The position numbers and the translations under genes were made by a program. A stretch of DNA of 64,000 nucleotides from Oligoflexia bacterium (GTDB lineage: Bacteria > Bdellovibrionota > UBA1018), in NCBI GenBank assembly GCA_031292385.1, contig JARLHE010000006.1, positions 104,376-168,375 on the forward strand, given 5' to 3'. The notes under the pieces were generated by a model. The model ran no database searches, was not told where the DNA came from, and saw nothing but the letters and a program-made list of their open reading frames with translations. Positions 17,869-27,416 of this stretch are shown here, piece by piece. Every line of letters begins with the position of its first letter. The stretch's first letter is position 1.

Positions 17869-19392
17869 TCACGCGGCCTTCTCCTCTTTGATCCGGCCGA
17901 TCAGAGGCGCCACATCGAGCACGATCAAGGTACTGGCCCGGTCATCCGCCATTTTGATCTCGAGCACTTCACGGACGTCCTGCCGGACGGCTTGACCCAC
18001 GCCGTTCGTGAACACATCCGGAAGCTTCAATTTACTCTCCGCGCCGACGGAAACGATGCTCTCAACCGAATCGACGATCAAGCCGAACTGGTTTTCACCG
18101 TCTTGGAAAACAAGGATCTTCCGGTCCTGCGCGGAAACGTCCTCCGTCGCCTCGAGCTGATAAAGGCCCCTCGTGTCCACGACTGTGACCAGCTTGCCGC
18201 GCAAATTGATGACGCCTTTGACGAAACCGGGAACTCCCGGCATCGCCATGATCTCTGTGGAACAATCGATGATTTCCTTCACTTCCCGGATAGGAATGCC
18301 AAACAAATGCTTGAGTCGGAACACGAGATACGCGTCCCTGTTTCCGCCGCGACGAACGGCGGCCGAGTCGTTTTCGGCATCCTTGGTTTTGAACAGCTTG
18401 CCGTGTCCCCGCGTGATTTCGAGCACTTCTTCCCGGCTCAGCACTTCCTCATGATCGAGCAAGAAAACATCCCCTCTTTGCGGGATGGCCACGCAGCCCT
18501 TGAACATCCGAACCCGTTCCTTGGACAAAAGGGGAATCGCCATGATCGCATCGACTTCGTAGGAATCGATGCTCTCGACCGAATCGACCATCAAGCCGAA
18601 AAGCTTCTGCTCGACTTTCAATACTATGATGCGACGGTCCTGATCCTCGGATTTTTCGGGCGACGCCCCCCGAAAAAGCTTCGCGAAAGAGATGACCGGA
18701 ACGACCTGATCGCGGACATGGATCATCCCCAGGCAAAGCTCCGACGCCAGCGGCGAGTGCTGAAGCTCGGGAACCCGGACGATCTCGTGGATATCCTTGA
18801 TCTCGAAAGACATCTTCATGCCGCAAACGCAAAATGTGATGCATTTCTTACGGAGCGAATGCGAAGCGCTCAACCGCTCCTTCCGCCGGTCGACCTGCTC
18901 CCGGTACGCGGCCATTTGCGGGACGTTCTCGATTTTCACGAGCATTTCGGGATCGAGGATCTGGATCAACCTCTTTCCGCCACCCAGCTTGAGCATGCCT
19001 TTGACAACCTTGACCGATCGATCGTCGTATTGGAACTCGACCTTCTCCTCGTTTCGCGGCCGGAGAATCTCGCTCGTCGAATCGAAGATCAAGCCGACTC
19101 GCGAACCCTGGCTTTCGACGATCGCGATTTTCGCCGACTCCGAGCGCACCGGATTCTCGAACTTAAGCAGTCTCTTCAGGTCAATGACCGGAATGATCGC
19201 TCCCCGCAAATTGAAGACGCCCACGAGGAAGTCCGGAGCCAAAGGCATCGGGGTCAGAGCCCCCGGGAAATTGACCACCTCTTGCACGTGTCCGACATGG
19301 AGGGCAAACTCCGTCTTGTCCAGATAGAACGAGCCGAAAATATCGGCGTGCGATTCGGCCGATGCCTTTTTTACGACGTCATGATCGCTCAC
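17869..19392 (-). CDS. Three-domain CheW-like coupling protein
   Basis: The protein is 507 residues built of three CheW domains in tandem, about residues 8-150, 190-330 and 345-500. Each shows the CheW pattern of a beta strand, a glycine-arginine turn and V-P-VIDL: FLVGVFNLRGAIIPVIDLKRL, LGMIHVRDQVVPVISFAKLF and FVKGVINLRGKLVTVVDTRGL, with GLIFDST / GLMVDSVESI / GLIVDSVESI further on. CheW normally has one domain of ~150 residues and links receptors to CheA. A three-domain version could join several receptors and kinases in a cytoplasmic array. The second domain is least like the others. Confidence 0.92.
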   Translation of the reverse strand: MSDHDVVKKASAESHADIFGSFYLDKTEFALHVGHVQEVVNFPGALTPMPLAPDFLVGVFNLRGAIIPVIDLKRLLKFENPVRSESAKIAIVESQGSRVGLIFDSTSEILRPRNEEKVEFQYDDRSVKVVKGMLKLGGGKRLIQILDPEMLVKIENVPQMAAYREQVDRRKERLSASHSLRKKCITFCVCGMKMSFEIKDIHEIVRVPELQHSPLASELCLGMIHVRDQVVPVISFAKLFRGASPEKSEDQDRRIIVLKVEQKLFGLMVDSVESIDSYEVDAIMAIPLLSKERVRMFKGCVAIPQRGDVFLLDHEEVLSREEVLEITRGHGKLFKTKDAENDSAAVRRGGNRDAYLVFRLKHLFGIPIREVKEIIDCSTEIMAMPGVPGFVKGVINLRGKLVTVVDTRGLYQLEATEDVSAQDRKILVFQDGENQFGLIVDSVESIVSVGAESKLKLPDVFTNGVGQAVRQDVREVLEIKMADDRASTLIVLDVAPLIGRIKEEKAA

Positions 19393-19418
19393 GAAAAACC
19401 TCCTACCGAGCGACGAGC

Positions 19419-21086
19419 CTAGCTCTTCGTCTTGAACTTGACGTACGCGGCGTTCAGATCTTCCGCGCCCTGGTTAAGCCCCTTCGATGAGCTGGCGATC
19501 GTCTCCGACGCCGCCGCGGATTTCTCCGTCTGCTCGGCGACTTGTTGAATCGCGCTGCTGATCTCCTTGGCCGCTACGAGCTGCTCCTCGGCCGCGCAGG
19601 AAACCTCTGAGATCGCCTGCGTGGTCTTCTTGATGCCGTCCACGATCTTCTCGAAGGCCTCACCCGCTTCCTTGGAGATTTCGCTGCCCTGAGCGACGCG
19701 TTTGGCGGATTCGTTGATCAACTTCGAAATTTCCTTGGTCGCCTGAGACGAGCGCTCGGCGAGCTTTCTCACCTCGTCGGCCACGACCGAGAAACCCAAA
19801 CCATGCTCGCCGGCCCGGGCCGCTTCAATCGCGGCGTTGAAGGCCAGGAGGTTGGTCTGCCCCGCGATTTCGCTGATGACCTTGATGATCTCGCTGATAT
19901 CCTCGGACGACTTGCTGATCAATGCCATCGAATCGACCGCTTTGACGATCGCCTTCAAGCCGTGCTCGGCTTCCTGTTGGGTCGACTTGGCGACCGCATC
20001 CGTATTCTTCGAATTCTGCGCGATCGAATTGATGGAGGCGGTCAACTCCTCGATGGAAGCGTTCATCTCCTCGGTGGTCGCGCAAAGAGTCTGGGCTCCC
20101 GAAGCGACGCCCGCCGATTTTTCAGAAATCTCCTTGGACTGACTGGAGAACTGCCGCACGAGCGTACCGATGCTTTTTTCAAGTTCGGTATCGCGGTTTT
20201 TCTCTTCGGTGATGTCCTTCACCGACCCGGCCACGCGCAGGGGATTTCCCGCCTGATCGCGAAGCGTCGCACCCTGAGCGGCGAACCAGCGGTACTCGCC
20301 TGATTTCATCTGCAGCTGGTATTCGACTTTATAGGGGGTCTTGCCCGTCTTATCGGATAAGTGCGCGCCGAACGCGGCGAAGATGCGATCCTTGTCGTTG
20401 GGATGAAGGCGGGACGCCCAGCTGTTCATCACATTCGGAAAATCGTGCTCGTTGGCGAAACCGACCAGTTTACGGAACTGATCCGACCACCAGAACGGGG
20501 TTTCAGGTTTGATTTCGCCGTTGGCGGGATATTCCATGTCCCACAAGCCTTCACTCGAGCTTCGGCTCACGAGATCGAAACGAACCAAAGCCTGGTTCAG
20601 TTCCAAAGCCTTGCCCTTCTCTTCGGTGATGTCTTTCAGCGACCCGGCCACGCGCAAGGGATTTCCCGCCTGATCTCGAAGCGTCTCACCCTGAGCGGCG
20701 AACCAGCGGTACTCGCCTGATTTCATCTGCAGCTGGTATTCGACTTTATATGGGGTCTTTCCCGTCTTATCGGATAAGTGCGCGCCGAACGCGGCGAAGA
20801 TGCGATCTTTATCGTTGGCATGAAGGCGGGACGCCCAACTGTTCATCACATTCGGGAAATCCTGCTCATTGGTGAAGCCGAGCAGCTTACGGAACTCATC
20901 CGACCACCAGAAAGGGGTCTCGGGCTTGACTTCGCCGCTGGCGGGATACTCCATATCCCACAAGCCCACGCTTGAGCTCTTGCACACCAAATCGAAGCGT
21001 ATGCTCAAATCTTCGTGGTCCTTCTTATAGTCGACGGTGTTTTTGATTAAAGTCAGGTCGGAATTTAATTTTTCTGCGGCGCTCAA
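19419..21086 (-). CDS. Cytoplasmic methyl-accepting chemotaxis receptor with duplicated PAS domains
   Basis: The protein is 555 residues with no signal peptide, membrane segment or HAMP domain, so it is a soluble receptor. Two PAS/PAC domains (residues ~29-160 and ~168-300) are nearly identical, each with [24 protein letters not shown] and LRVAGS followed by KDITEEK. The remaining half is the receptor signalling hairpin, with its tip in [41 protein letters not shown]. The start is TTG at 21086, with GAGG 10 nt upstream; no other start lies nearby. The PAS domains may bind heme, flavin or a small ligand; no ligand residue is identifiable. It heads an operon with the triple CheW, CheR and CheD. 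Confidence 0.93.
   Translation of the reverse strand: MSAAEKLNSDLTLIKNTVDYKKDHEDLSIRFDLVCKSSSVGLWDMEYPASGEVKPETPFWWSDEFRKLLGFTNEQDFPNVMNSWASRLHANDKDRIFAAFGAHLSDKTGKTPYKVEYQLQMKSGEYRWFAAQGETLRDQAGNPLRVAGSLKDITEEKGKALELNQALVRFDLVSRSSSEGLWDMEYPANGEIKPETPFWWSDQFRKLVGFANEHDFPNVMNSWASRLHPNDKDRIFAAFGAHLSDKTGKTPYKVEYQLQMKSGEYRWFAAQGATLRDQAGNPLRVAGSVKDITEEKNRDTELEKSIGTLVRQFSSQSKEISEKSAGVASGAQTLCATTEEMNASIEELTASINSIAQNSKNTDAVAKSTQQEAEHGLKAIVKAVDSMALISKSSEDISEIIKVISEIAGQTNLLAFNAAIEAARAGEHGLGFSVVADEVRKLAERSSQATKEISKLINESAKRVAQGSEISKEAGEAFEKIVDGIKKTTQAISEVSCAAEEQLVAAKEISSAIQQVAEQTEKSAAASETIASSSKGLNQGAEDLNAAYVKFKTKS
20169..21002 (-). repeat. Tandem duplication of a 417-bp PAS-coding unit
   Basis: Two head-to-tail units of 417 bp (139 codons) lie at 20586-21002 and 20169-20585. 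The corresponding nucleotides are almost identical over most of the unit; for example the stretches starting at 20211 and 20628 differ at only a few bases. This points to a recent duplication. It may be unstable by recombination or collapsed in assemblies. Confidence 0.9.
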
Positions 21087-21149
21087 GAGTCGATACCTCG
21101 CACGGTGGCAATCAGTTGATAATGTCGGTCCAGTGGAAGGACCCTAAGA

Positions 21150-21177
21150 CTATCGACCGCCGCGCCAAGAAACTTGA
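21150..21177 (-). promoter_or_regulatory. Sigma-28-like promoter of the chemotaxis operon
   Basis: On the - strand TCAAGTTT (21177-21170) is followed after 12 bp by GTCGATAG (21157-21150). This resembles TAAAGTTT-N11-GCCGATAA (7/8 and 6/8), with one extra spacer base. It points at the receptor gene 64 bp downstream. The -35 box sits in the loop of a perfect 8-bp dyad (CCGCGCCA/TGGCGCGG, 21160-21167 with 21179-21186) that may also end the SNF2 transcript. Confidence 0.6.
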
Positions 21178-21235
21178 GTGGCGCGGAAGCACGCGTTTAT
21201 TATTAAATTTCGACTAAATAAGTGCTTTTGAGGAC

Positions 21236-23806
21236 TTAAAGCGGCGGCGGGGTGAGCAGCTCCAAAAGCTCTCTGCGGGAGAACGCCTTTAAGCCGACCG
21301 GTGACTCCTCGATCAGCGCGCCCGAAAGCTCGAGCTTGGATTCGATGATGCCCGCGATCCGGTCTTCGACCGTACCCGGGATCTGCAACTTGAAAACCTG
21401 AACGCCGCGGGTCTGGCCGATGCGATGAAGACGGTCGGTAGCCTGATTTTCCTTCGCGGGGTTCCACCAACGATCCAAATGAATGCATACGCTCGCGGCC
21501 GTGAGGTCGATTCCGAGACCTCCGGCAAGCAGGCTGCATACGAAGACTTTGCAGTCCGGATCATTCGCGAAGCGCTCGAGACGCGCGACGCGATCCTGCG
21601 AGTCGCCGCGCAGATCCTGATAGCCGATGCCGATCGTTTTCAAATGGTGGCCGATCAAATCGATCATGCCCAAGTACTGCGTGAAAATAACGACTTTCAG
21701 GCTCGATCCCACGGCCTCTTGAATGAGCTCGCTCACGGCCTCCCACTTGCCGCTTTCGGCTGGGTCGATGCTGCCGATCTTCTTCACCTTTCCGGAAGTG
21801 ATATCCGCAAGCCGCGGATGATCGCAGACCTGTTTCAGCCTCGTCAGCAAAGCGAGGATGTTCGCGTAATCGATCTTGCCGGCGCCCTCGAGATCCTCGC
21901 GCGCCTTGGCGGCCTCGGCCGAAGTGAGACAGAGACGGTAGGCCTTTTTCTGAGCCTGGGTCATTTCGCAAAGGATCATTTCCTCGGTCTTCTCCGGAAG
22001 CTCCTTCAGAACCTGGCTCTTGGTACGACGCAGAAGGAACGGAGAAACGAGCCGTTTCAAGGCTTGAGCTTTCTCGACCGACGGGGCATCGCGACCGGAT
22101 CCGTAAAGACGCTTGAAGCGCGGCAGCGAACCCAAATAGCCCGGAAGCAAAAACTCCATGATCGACCAAAGATCGGTCGATTGGTTTTCGATCGGCGTGC
22201 CGGTCATCGCGATCCGGAATTTGCTTTTCAGCATTCGCGTCGCGCGCGAGCTGATCGTGCTGGCGTTTTTGATCGCCTGCGCTTCATCGAGCGCGATCAC
22301 ATGCCAATCCAAATCACGAAGCGCGGCCTCGCGCTGAAGAATTCCGTAAGTGGTCAGCACCAAATGAAGCTCGCCTTTGGGCAGGGTTCGGGCGTTTCCG
22401 TGAAAAATTGTCCACTTCAATCCCGTGTCGTATTTACGGAGCTTTTGCCCCCAAGCCGCCAAAACGGACGTGGGCGCGATCACGAGCGAAGGGTGCTTCG
22501 GCCGCGAGCGGACTCCGCAGTAAATGGTGCTGAAGAACGCCAGCACCTGATGGGTTTTGCCCAAACCCATGTCATCGGCCAGGAGCGCCGCCAAACCTCG
22601 GTGATAGAGGCTCCACATCCAGGTCAGGCCGTTGACCTGGTAATCGCGGAGTTCGAACCCGTAATTGGCGTCCGGCATCGCGGGGGAGCGCTTTTTCTCG
22701 AAATTGCGCTTCCACTCGTGAAACGCCTCCCAATCGCTGTCGACCTGGAAATCGTCCACGCCCAACTCGAGACTCAAACGATACGCCGCGAGCGGATGAA
22801 GCGGATGCGATTCGTCGTCGTGAAGATAACCGAAGCCGTCGGGCGCGAACGCGGTGGTGACCGGCTTTCCGGGACGGGAAGTCGCGCCCTCCGGCGCCGC
22901 GATGCCGCTGCGGTTCACATACTGGGAAATCAGCGAAAGGGGCGTATAAAAACGGTAAATGACTCCGTCTTTCCAGACGTGGGTATTGCTGAGTCGACCC
23001 GCCAGCGACAGGTCATGAAGCTCGGCCGAGCTGATCCGGCAGGTGGAATTGCGGAACTCGTAAGTCAAAACCCGGCTTTTGTCGCTCTTCGCCCCGATTC
23101 TCAAAGTCGCGAGCTTCAACGGATCGGAATCGGTCCTGGCCTGGACCGATTCGTGAAGCACGATTTGCTTTTTATTCTCCATTTCGAGAATTCGCGCGAG
23201 CCCTTCGAGCGCCGTCTGGCCGGAATAAACCAGCTTGGCCGCGTCGACCGTTGTGAGAAGAGGGATGAAATCGCTCGCGAGCTGAAGCGTGAGCCCCTGG
23301 GCGGTTCTCCATGCGCGAAACTCGGGCGCCTTCACCAGCCGATTGAGCGTGATGACCGGCCGCTCTCCGGAATCGGGTTCGTAATAACGGATCGCGGGCT
23401 CAACCGTCACCGCCGACAATGCGCCGTCCTGAAAGATGCCGCGGACATAGGCGACGCCTTCGGCTTGGCGCGAACGCTCAGGCCCCGGCTCGGCGACCGA
23501 GGCCCCTAGTGTCGTGGTAACCACACGGGAACGAAGCAAACTGCCTCGTTCGACGATCCAGATGCAAAGCGCCGCGATGTGCTCGCACTTCAGGCGAGCG
23601 CGGCCCGCGTTCGGATCACAGCCGCAGCTCGCGCCGCCGATCGTGCCACGAACCATCTCGATGCGGACATCGCACTCCGAGACGAGCGCGTTGACCTTGC
23701 TGCCGTCCAACTTGACGTCTTGAACGCGGTCTTCGCGAAAAAGCGTCTGTCCGCGCTTCCACGTCGAGGTGTTGAATTCCCGCTTGAGTTGCGAGTAAAA
23801 GAGCAT
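21236..23806 (-). CDS. SWIM-domain SNF2/RapA-like helicase
   Basis: The protein is 856 residues. Residues ~40-90 hold a SWIM zinc site, CGCDP then CEHIAAL. The SNF2 ATPase starts near residue 385: ADDMGLGKTHQVLAFF (motif I), VIAPTSVLAAW, DEAQAIKN (motif II), AMTGTPIENQSTDLWS (III), LRRTKSQVL, then VFVCSLLAGGLGIDLTAA and DRWWNPAKENQATDRLHRIGQ (V and VI). Such proteins are dsDNA translocases that remodel protein-DNA complexes; bacterial substrates are mostly unknown. The C-terminus is short. It is last in a leftward run of genes, 12 bp after the preceding gene. Confidence 0.93.
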   Translation of the reverse strand: MLFYSQLKREFNTSTWKRGQTLFREDRVQDVKLDGSKVNALVSECDVRIEMVRGTIGGASCGCDPNAGRARLKCEHIAALCIWIVERGSLLRSRVVTTTLGASVAEPGPERSRQAEGVAYVRGIFQDGALSAVTVEPAIRYYEPDSGERPVITLNRLVKAPEFRAWRTAQGLTLQLASDFIPLLTTVDAAKLVYSGQTALEGLARILEMENKKQIVLHESVQARTDSDPLKLATLRIGAKSDKSRVLTYEFRNSTCRISSAELHDLSLAGRLSNTHVWKDGVIYRFYTPLSLISQYVNRSGIAAPEGATSRPGKPVTTAFAPDGFGYLHDDESHPLHPLAAYRLSLELGVDDFQVDSDWEAFHEWKRNFEKKRSPAMPDANYGFELRDYQVNGLTWMWSLYHRGLAALLADDMGLGKTHQVLAFFSTIYCGVRSRPKHPSLVIAPTSVLAAWGQKLRKYDTGLKWTIFHGNARTLPKGELHLVLTTYGILQREAALRDLDWHVIALDEAQAIKNASTISSRATRMLKSKFRIAMTGTPIENQSTDLWSIMEFLLPGYLGSLPRFKRLYGSGRDAPSVEKAQALKRLVSPFLLRRTKSQVLKELPEKTEEMILCEMTQAQKKAYRLCLTSAEAAKAREDLEGAGKIDYANILALLTRLKQVCDHPRLADITSGKVKKIGSIDPAESGKWEAVSELIQEAVGSSLKVVIFTQYLGMIDLIGHHLKTIGIGYQDLRGDSQDRVARLERFANDPDCKVFVCSLLAGGLGIDLTAASVCIHLDRWWNPAKENQATDRLHRIGQTRGVQVFKLQIPGTVEDRIAGIIESKLELSGALIEESPVGLKAFSRRELLELLTPPPL

Positions 23807-23818
23807 CCTTATACCGTC

Positions 23819-24763
23819 CTAAAGCCCAAAAGCGCCGAACCAGCGTTCGGCGAAAAGATAATATTCCCGATTATCCAGTGGATTGTCCGGCAGCCGCAAG
23901 CCTGGATTTCCTTTTTTACAAAGAGCCTCGGCGACCGCCGGCAGATGCTTCCTCTGCCATGTCGGGTTGGTCTTCCAGATGAAGGCCAGATCGAGGTTGC
24001 CCCCCCGACCGGCGGCCCGAACGGAATATTCGCCCAAGCCCGGAAACAGCGCGGCTAGGGCGCGGCCGACCTGCTTGGGATCGTAGAGCTCGAGATTCAG
24101 GTAAACGGCGAACGCGGCCGCATGGAGATAATTCTTGTACGCGCGGCGTGAGCCAATCTCCTGACGGACGGTCGAGCCCGGGTCGTACGTCGTGCCTGTG
24201 AGATAGAAAAGATTGGCGATCCGCGGGCCCAGCTCGTCGCCCAAGGCCATATCGAGCGCGATCACCAGGCTTTCCGCGAAATTGAGATAGCGCTTCAGAT
24301 CCTTCGGCTCGCGCGGCGCGGGCGGCATCACGCTCCACAAGGTGCGGTGGTTCTGTTCATGAAAAAGCGAGGTAACGAAAGCTCTCACGCCCAAAACGTG
24401 CCGAGAATTCCGCTTTTCGATCGGATCCAGCACGGACCAAAAATATTCGCTTTCAACTGGGCTGTAATCGACCCGGGCTTCCAGTAACGTCGGCGAGCCC
24501 AAGCTGCGGGGAGAGGAAACCATCGACGGCCGAAAAGATCCCCCCGACTCGAAAAACAACGAACGCGCCCTCGCGTACAGAGCGCTGAGCGAAAGCAGGT
24601 GCGCGTCGAAAGGCTGCTCTTCGACCCGCAAGCCGGCGATCTTGGGGCCGAGCTTCGGTTCTCCCGCCCGAGCGAGCAAGGCGATCCCCTGGCGGAGCGC
24701 TTGATTTTGCCGGGACGGAGCCGGCACCCGCCAATTTTTCTGGAGAAAAGTTCGAAGTCTCAT
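23819..24763 (-). CDS. Uncharacterised protein with an HExxH motif
   Basis: ATG at 24763 is used, giving 314 residues; a GTG 14 codons upstream (24805) is also possible. No family is recognised. The one clear feature is SLFHEQNHRTLW near the middle: HEQNH fits HExxH, the zinc-binding motif of metallopeptidases. A possible third ligand is in the acidic helix FAESLVIALDMALGDELG 35-50 residues later. There is no signal peptide or membrane segment, but Arg/Ala-rich N-terminal helices. It sits between the permease and the SNF2 gene, probably in one operon. Peptidase activity is an inference from one short motif. Confidence 0.6.
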   Translation of the reverse strand: MRLRTFLQKNWRVPAPSRQNQALRQGIALLARAGEPKLGPKIAGLRVEEQPFDAHLLSLSALYARARSLFFESGGSFRPSMVSSPRSLGSPTLLEARVDYSPVESEYFWSVLDPIEKRNSRHVLGVRAFVTSLFHEQNHRTLWSVMPPAPREPKDLKRYLNFAESLVIALDMALGDELGPRIANLFYLTGTTYDPGSTVRQEIGSRRAYKNYLHAAAFAVYLNLELYDPKQVGRALAALFPGLGEYSVRAAGRGGNLDLAFIWKTNPTWQRKHLPAVAEALCKKGNPGLRLPDNPLDNREYYLFAERWFGAFGL

Positions 24764-24845
24764 CAAAAGAACCCGTATTTTAAACCCAATTGACCATTCG
24801 CGCACTATGAAACTGCGATTAGTCGCCCGATACGGCGATTTTAAC

Positions 24846-27407
24846 CTAAGCCGACTCTTGAAGAAGCCGGATGGGTTTCTCGCGAAGCACCCGTCGGGTC
24901 GCGATCGTCGCGGTAACGACCGATAGCGCGGTCACCCCCAGAAGAGCCAGGAACGGGATCCGCCACGTGAAAATCCAGATCCCCTCGAAAAGCACCCGCG
25001 AGAGAATGAAGCTCACCAGATAACTGAGGGCGGTTCCGGTCATCGCGGCTCCGAAACCAAGAAGACCGAATTCGAGCTGGACGGCCGAACGGATCTCGAA
25101 AAATTTCGCGCCCAAAACCTTAAGCAGGTTGGTTTCCTGGCTGCGCATGCTTGCCTGATGATTGGCGATCGAGAAGAGAACGACAAATCCGGAAAACAGG
25201 GAGAGATAAGCCATGATCTGAATAGCCCAGGCCATCTGCCGGAAGATCTCGAGGATTTTCACGACCAGATCGCCGACATCGACCATCGAGATGTTCGGCA
25301 GGCGCGAAACCAGCGCGTCTTGAACGGCGAGCTTCTTGGCCATATCCAGGCGCGGAATCGTCGCAAGGTAGGTTTTAGGAGCATCTTCCAAGACCCCGGG
25401 CTGGAACAAAACAAAGAAATTCGGCTGAAACGCCGCCCAACGAACCTTCCTCAAATTCACGATCCGCCCGCGCGCCCGAAGGCCCTGGACGTCGAATTCA
25501 AGCACGTCGCCGATGTGGACGCCGATCCGTTTCGCGTACTGGCGCTCGACGGAAATTTCGGCCGGCTCGCCGCCGATCACGCTCCCGTTGAATTTTCCGG
25601 AAAACGGGCGCCCTTCGACGATCGATTCGGACTCCGAAAGCTGATCCCGCCAAGAGAGATTAAATCCCCGGTTTCTGGATCGGCTCTCGCGTTCCTCTTC
25701 GCGCGTTCCAAACCGGGGGGCCGACACATCCTTCACGAAGGGCTGGTCGTTGATCGCCGTCAGCCTGGCCCGGACCATGGGGGCGAGACCGGTGATCGTG
25801 AGCCCGCGATCCTTCAGAAATTCCTGAAGCGGCCCGACCTGATTTTCCTGAATATCGAACAAAAACAAACTGGGCGGATCGATGCCGCCAGGCTGAGTGA
25901 GCTCGGAGTTCAAGTTCACCTGGATCTGGGGAATCAAATTCAAAAGCAGCGATCCTAGGCCGATCGCCACGAAGCAGGAGATCGAGCTCAGCCGACTGCG
26001 CCGAAGGCTTCGCAGGGAAGCGCGAACCCAGAAGCGCTGCTCGGACTCTCCCGGATTGACGAGCGCAAGCCCCGCCGAGGCGATGAACGCCAGGAGGACG
26101 GCCGAGGCGAGGAAAATCCCGACGAATAACGAGCCCGTCAAAACCGAATGCGACTGCCACACCGACAGGGTCCAGTAGGCCAATATGATCGGAAAGAAAC
26201 CCGCGAAATTCGCGAACGAAACCCGGATGCTCGGATCAGCGCTTTCTTGAAAGAGCAGGGCCGGATTCATTCGAAGCACGGGCTTAAGCAGCCGGTAACC
26301 CACGAGCAAGCTGCCGACCGTGCTCATCAAGAGCGTCAGAAAAACCGTCCGGCCGGTGAGTTTAAGCTCGAGCGGAGTTTGCAAAAAATTCGTGACCACC
26401 CAACCCACCGTCGGAAGAACCGCCTGGCTTACGACCAGGGTCACCGCGCCCGCAAGAATGCCCAGGATCCCGATCTGAAAAAGATAGATCGCCCGCGTAC
26501 CGCGAGGCGTAACCCCCAAGCTCGATAAAATCGCGATTTCCTTGAGCCTGCGCGAAAGAAAGCTTCTGAAAAGGTAGCTCGATCCGATGTTGGCCAGAAA
26601 GAGCGCGACCAACGCGACAAGCCCCAGATAGTCGTTCAGATAACCGAGAAGGCGCCCCACCTCTTCACTCGCTTTGCGATGGGTCCTGACTTGAACCGCC
26701 GGATCCGTCAAAGCAAGATTCAGCCGCGAGCCGATGAGCTCCGCATCGTAGATCTGCGGCAAACGATAGAGCCGGTAAAAATACGCCGTGCTCCCCTTTT
26801 GGACCAGATGGGTATCGTCGAGATATTTCAAGCTGAGATAAAGGCGAGAAGCGAGGGAAAAGCCGCGCCACGCGGTTCCGCTGTCGCTCAGGATCGTATC
26901 GCCGACCCTGAAATAGGTATCGCCGATCTTAACCGATTGGCCGACCTTGACCCCAAGCTGAAGGCTCAGCTCGGGATCGATCCACGCCGTCGGGTAAGCA
27001 TCGAGAGTCCGCGGCGAACCGCCGATGATCTTGCCGCCCGATTTAAGCTCGATTTCTCCGTAAAACGGGTAAGTATCGTCGATCGCGGCGACTTCAACCA
27101 GGCGTGACGTCCGCTCGGAAGCCGCCATCGAATACATCTCGACCATCCGCCCTTCGAGGGTTCCCGGCGGCATGACCGCGGCAACCGCGCGCTCCTCTTC
27201 GGGCGTGAGCTGACGACGAGCCGAGATGCTCAAGTCCGCGGACAATAAATTGCGCGAGCGATCATCCAAGCTCTTATCGAACGCAACCTTAAAGGAATCC
27301 AAAATCACGAACCCGAGCAACCCCAGGGTCAGATTAAAGACGAAAAAAAGCGCGAATCGCTTGTTGTTGATGATTTCGCGCCACGCGAGTTTGATCCAGG
27401 TATCCAT
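24846..27407 (-). CDS. FtsX-family ABC transporter permease (YbbP-like)
   Basis: The protein is 853 residues with a signal-anchor helix (FALFFVFNLTLGLLGFVILDSF). It has two FtsX permease modules: membrane clusters at ~260-370 and ~720-845, plus a central helix pair at ~400-450, with large periplasmic parts between. This is the layout of YbbP and LolC-type mechanotransmission permeases. The partner ATPase starts 10 bp upstream, followed in the opposite direction of reading by a TesA-like esterase, as in the E. coli tesA-ybbA-ybbP neighbourhood. It probably moves a lipid or hydrophobic compound at the inner membrane or does work on periplasmic proteins; the substrate is unknown. Confidence 0.9.
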   Translation of the reverse strand: MDTWIKLAWREIINNKRFALFFVFNLTLGLLGFVILDSFKVAFDKSLDDRSRNLLSADLSISARRQLTPEEERAVAAVMPPGTLEGRMVEMYSMAASERTSRLVEVAAIDDTYPFYGEIELKSGGKIIGGSPRTLDAYPTAWIDPELSLQLGVKVGQSVKIGDTYFRVGDTILSDSGTAWRGFSLASRLYLSLKYLDDTHLVQKGSTAYFYRLYRLPQIYDAELIGSRLNLALTDPAVQVRTHRKASEEVGRLLGYLNDYLGLVALVALFLANIGSSYLFRSFLSRRLKEIAILSSLGVTPRGTRAIYLFQIGILGILAGAVTLVVSQAVLPTVGWVVTNFLQTPLELKLTGRTVFLTLLMSTVGSLLVGYRLLKPVLRMNPALLFQESADPSIRVSFANFAGFFPIILAYWTLSVWQSHSVLTGSLFVGIFLASAVLLAFIASAGLALVNPGESEQRFWVRASLRSLRRSRLSSISCFVAIGLGSLLLNLIPQIQVNLNSELTQPGGIDPPSLFLFDIQENQVGPLQEFLKDRGLTITGLAPMVRARLTAINDQPFVKDVSAPRFGTREEERESRSRNRGFNLSWRDQLSESESIVEGRPFSGKFNGSVIGGEPAEISVERQYAKRIGVHIGDVLEFDVQGLRARGRIVNLRKVRWAAFQPNFFVLFQPGVLEDAPKTYLATIPRLDMAKKLAVQDALVSRLPNISMVDVGDLVVKILEIFRQMAWAIQIMAYLSLFSGFVVLFSIANHQASMRSQETNLLKVLGAKFFEIRSAVQLEFGLLGFGAAMTGTALSYLVSFILSRVLFEGIWIFTWRIPFLALLGVTALSVVTATIATRRVLREKPIRLLQESA

Positions 27408-27416
27408 GGTTCGCGC

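Noticed and set aside
21425-23509. 694-codon + strand frame opposite the SNF2 gene
   Set aside because: An antisense shadow; the - strand has all SNF2 motifs in order.
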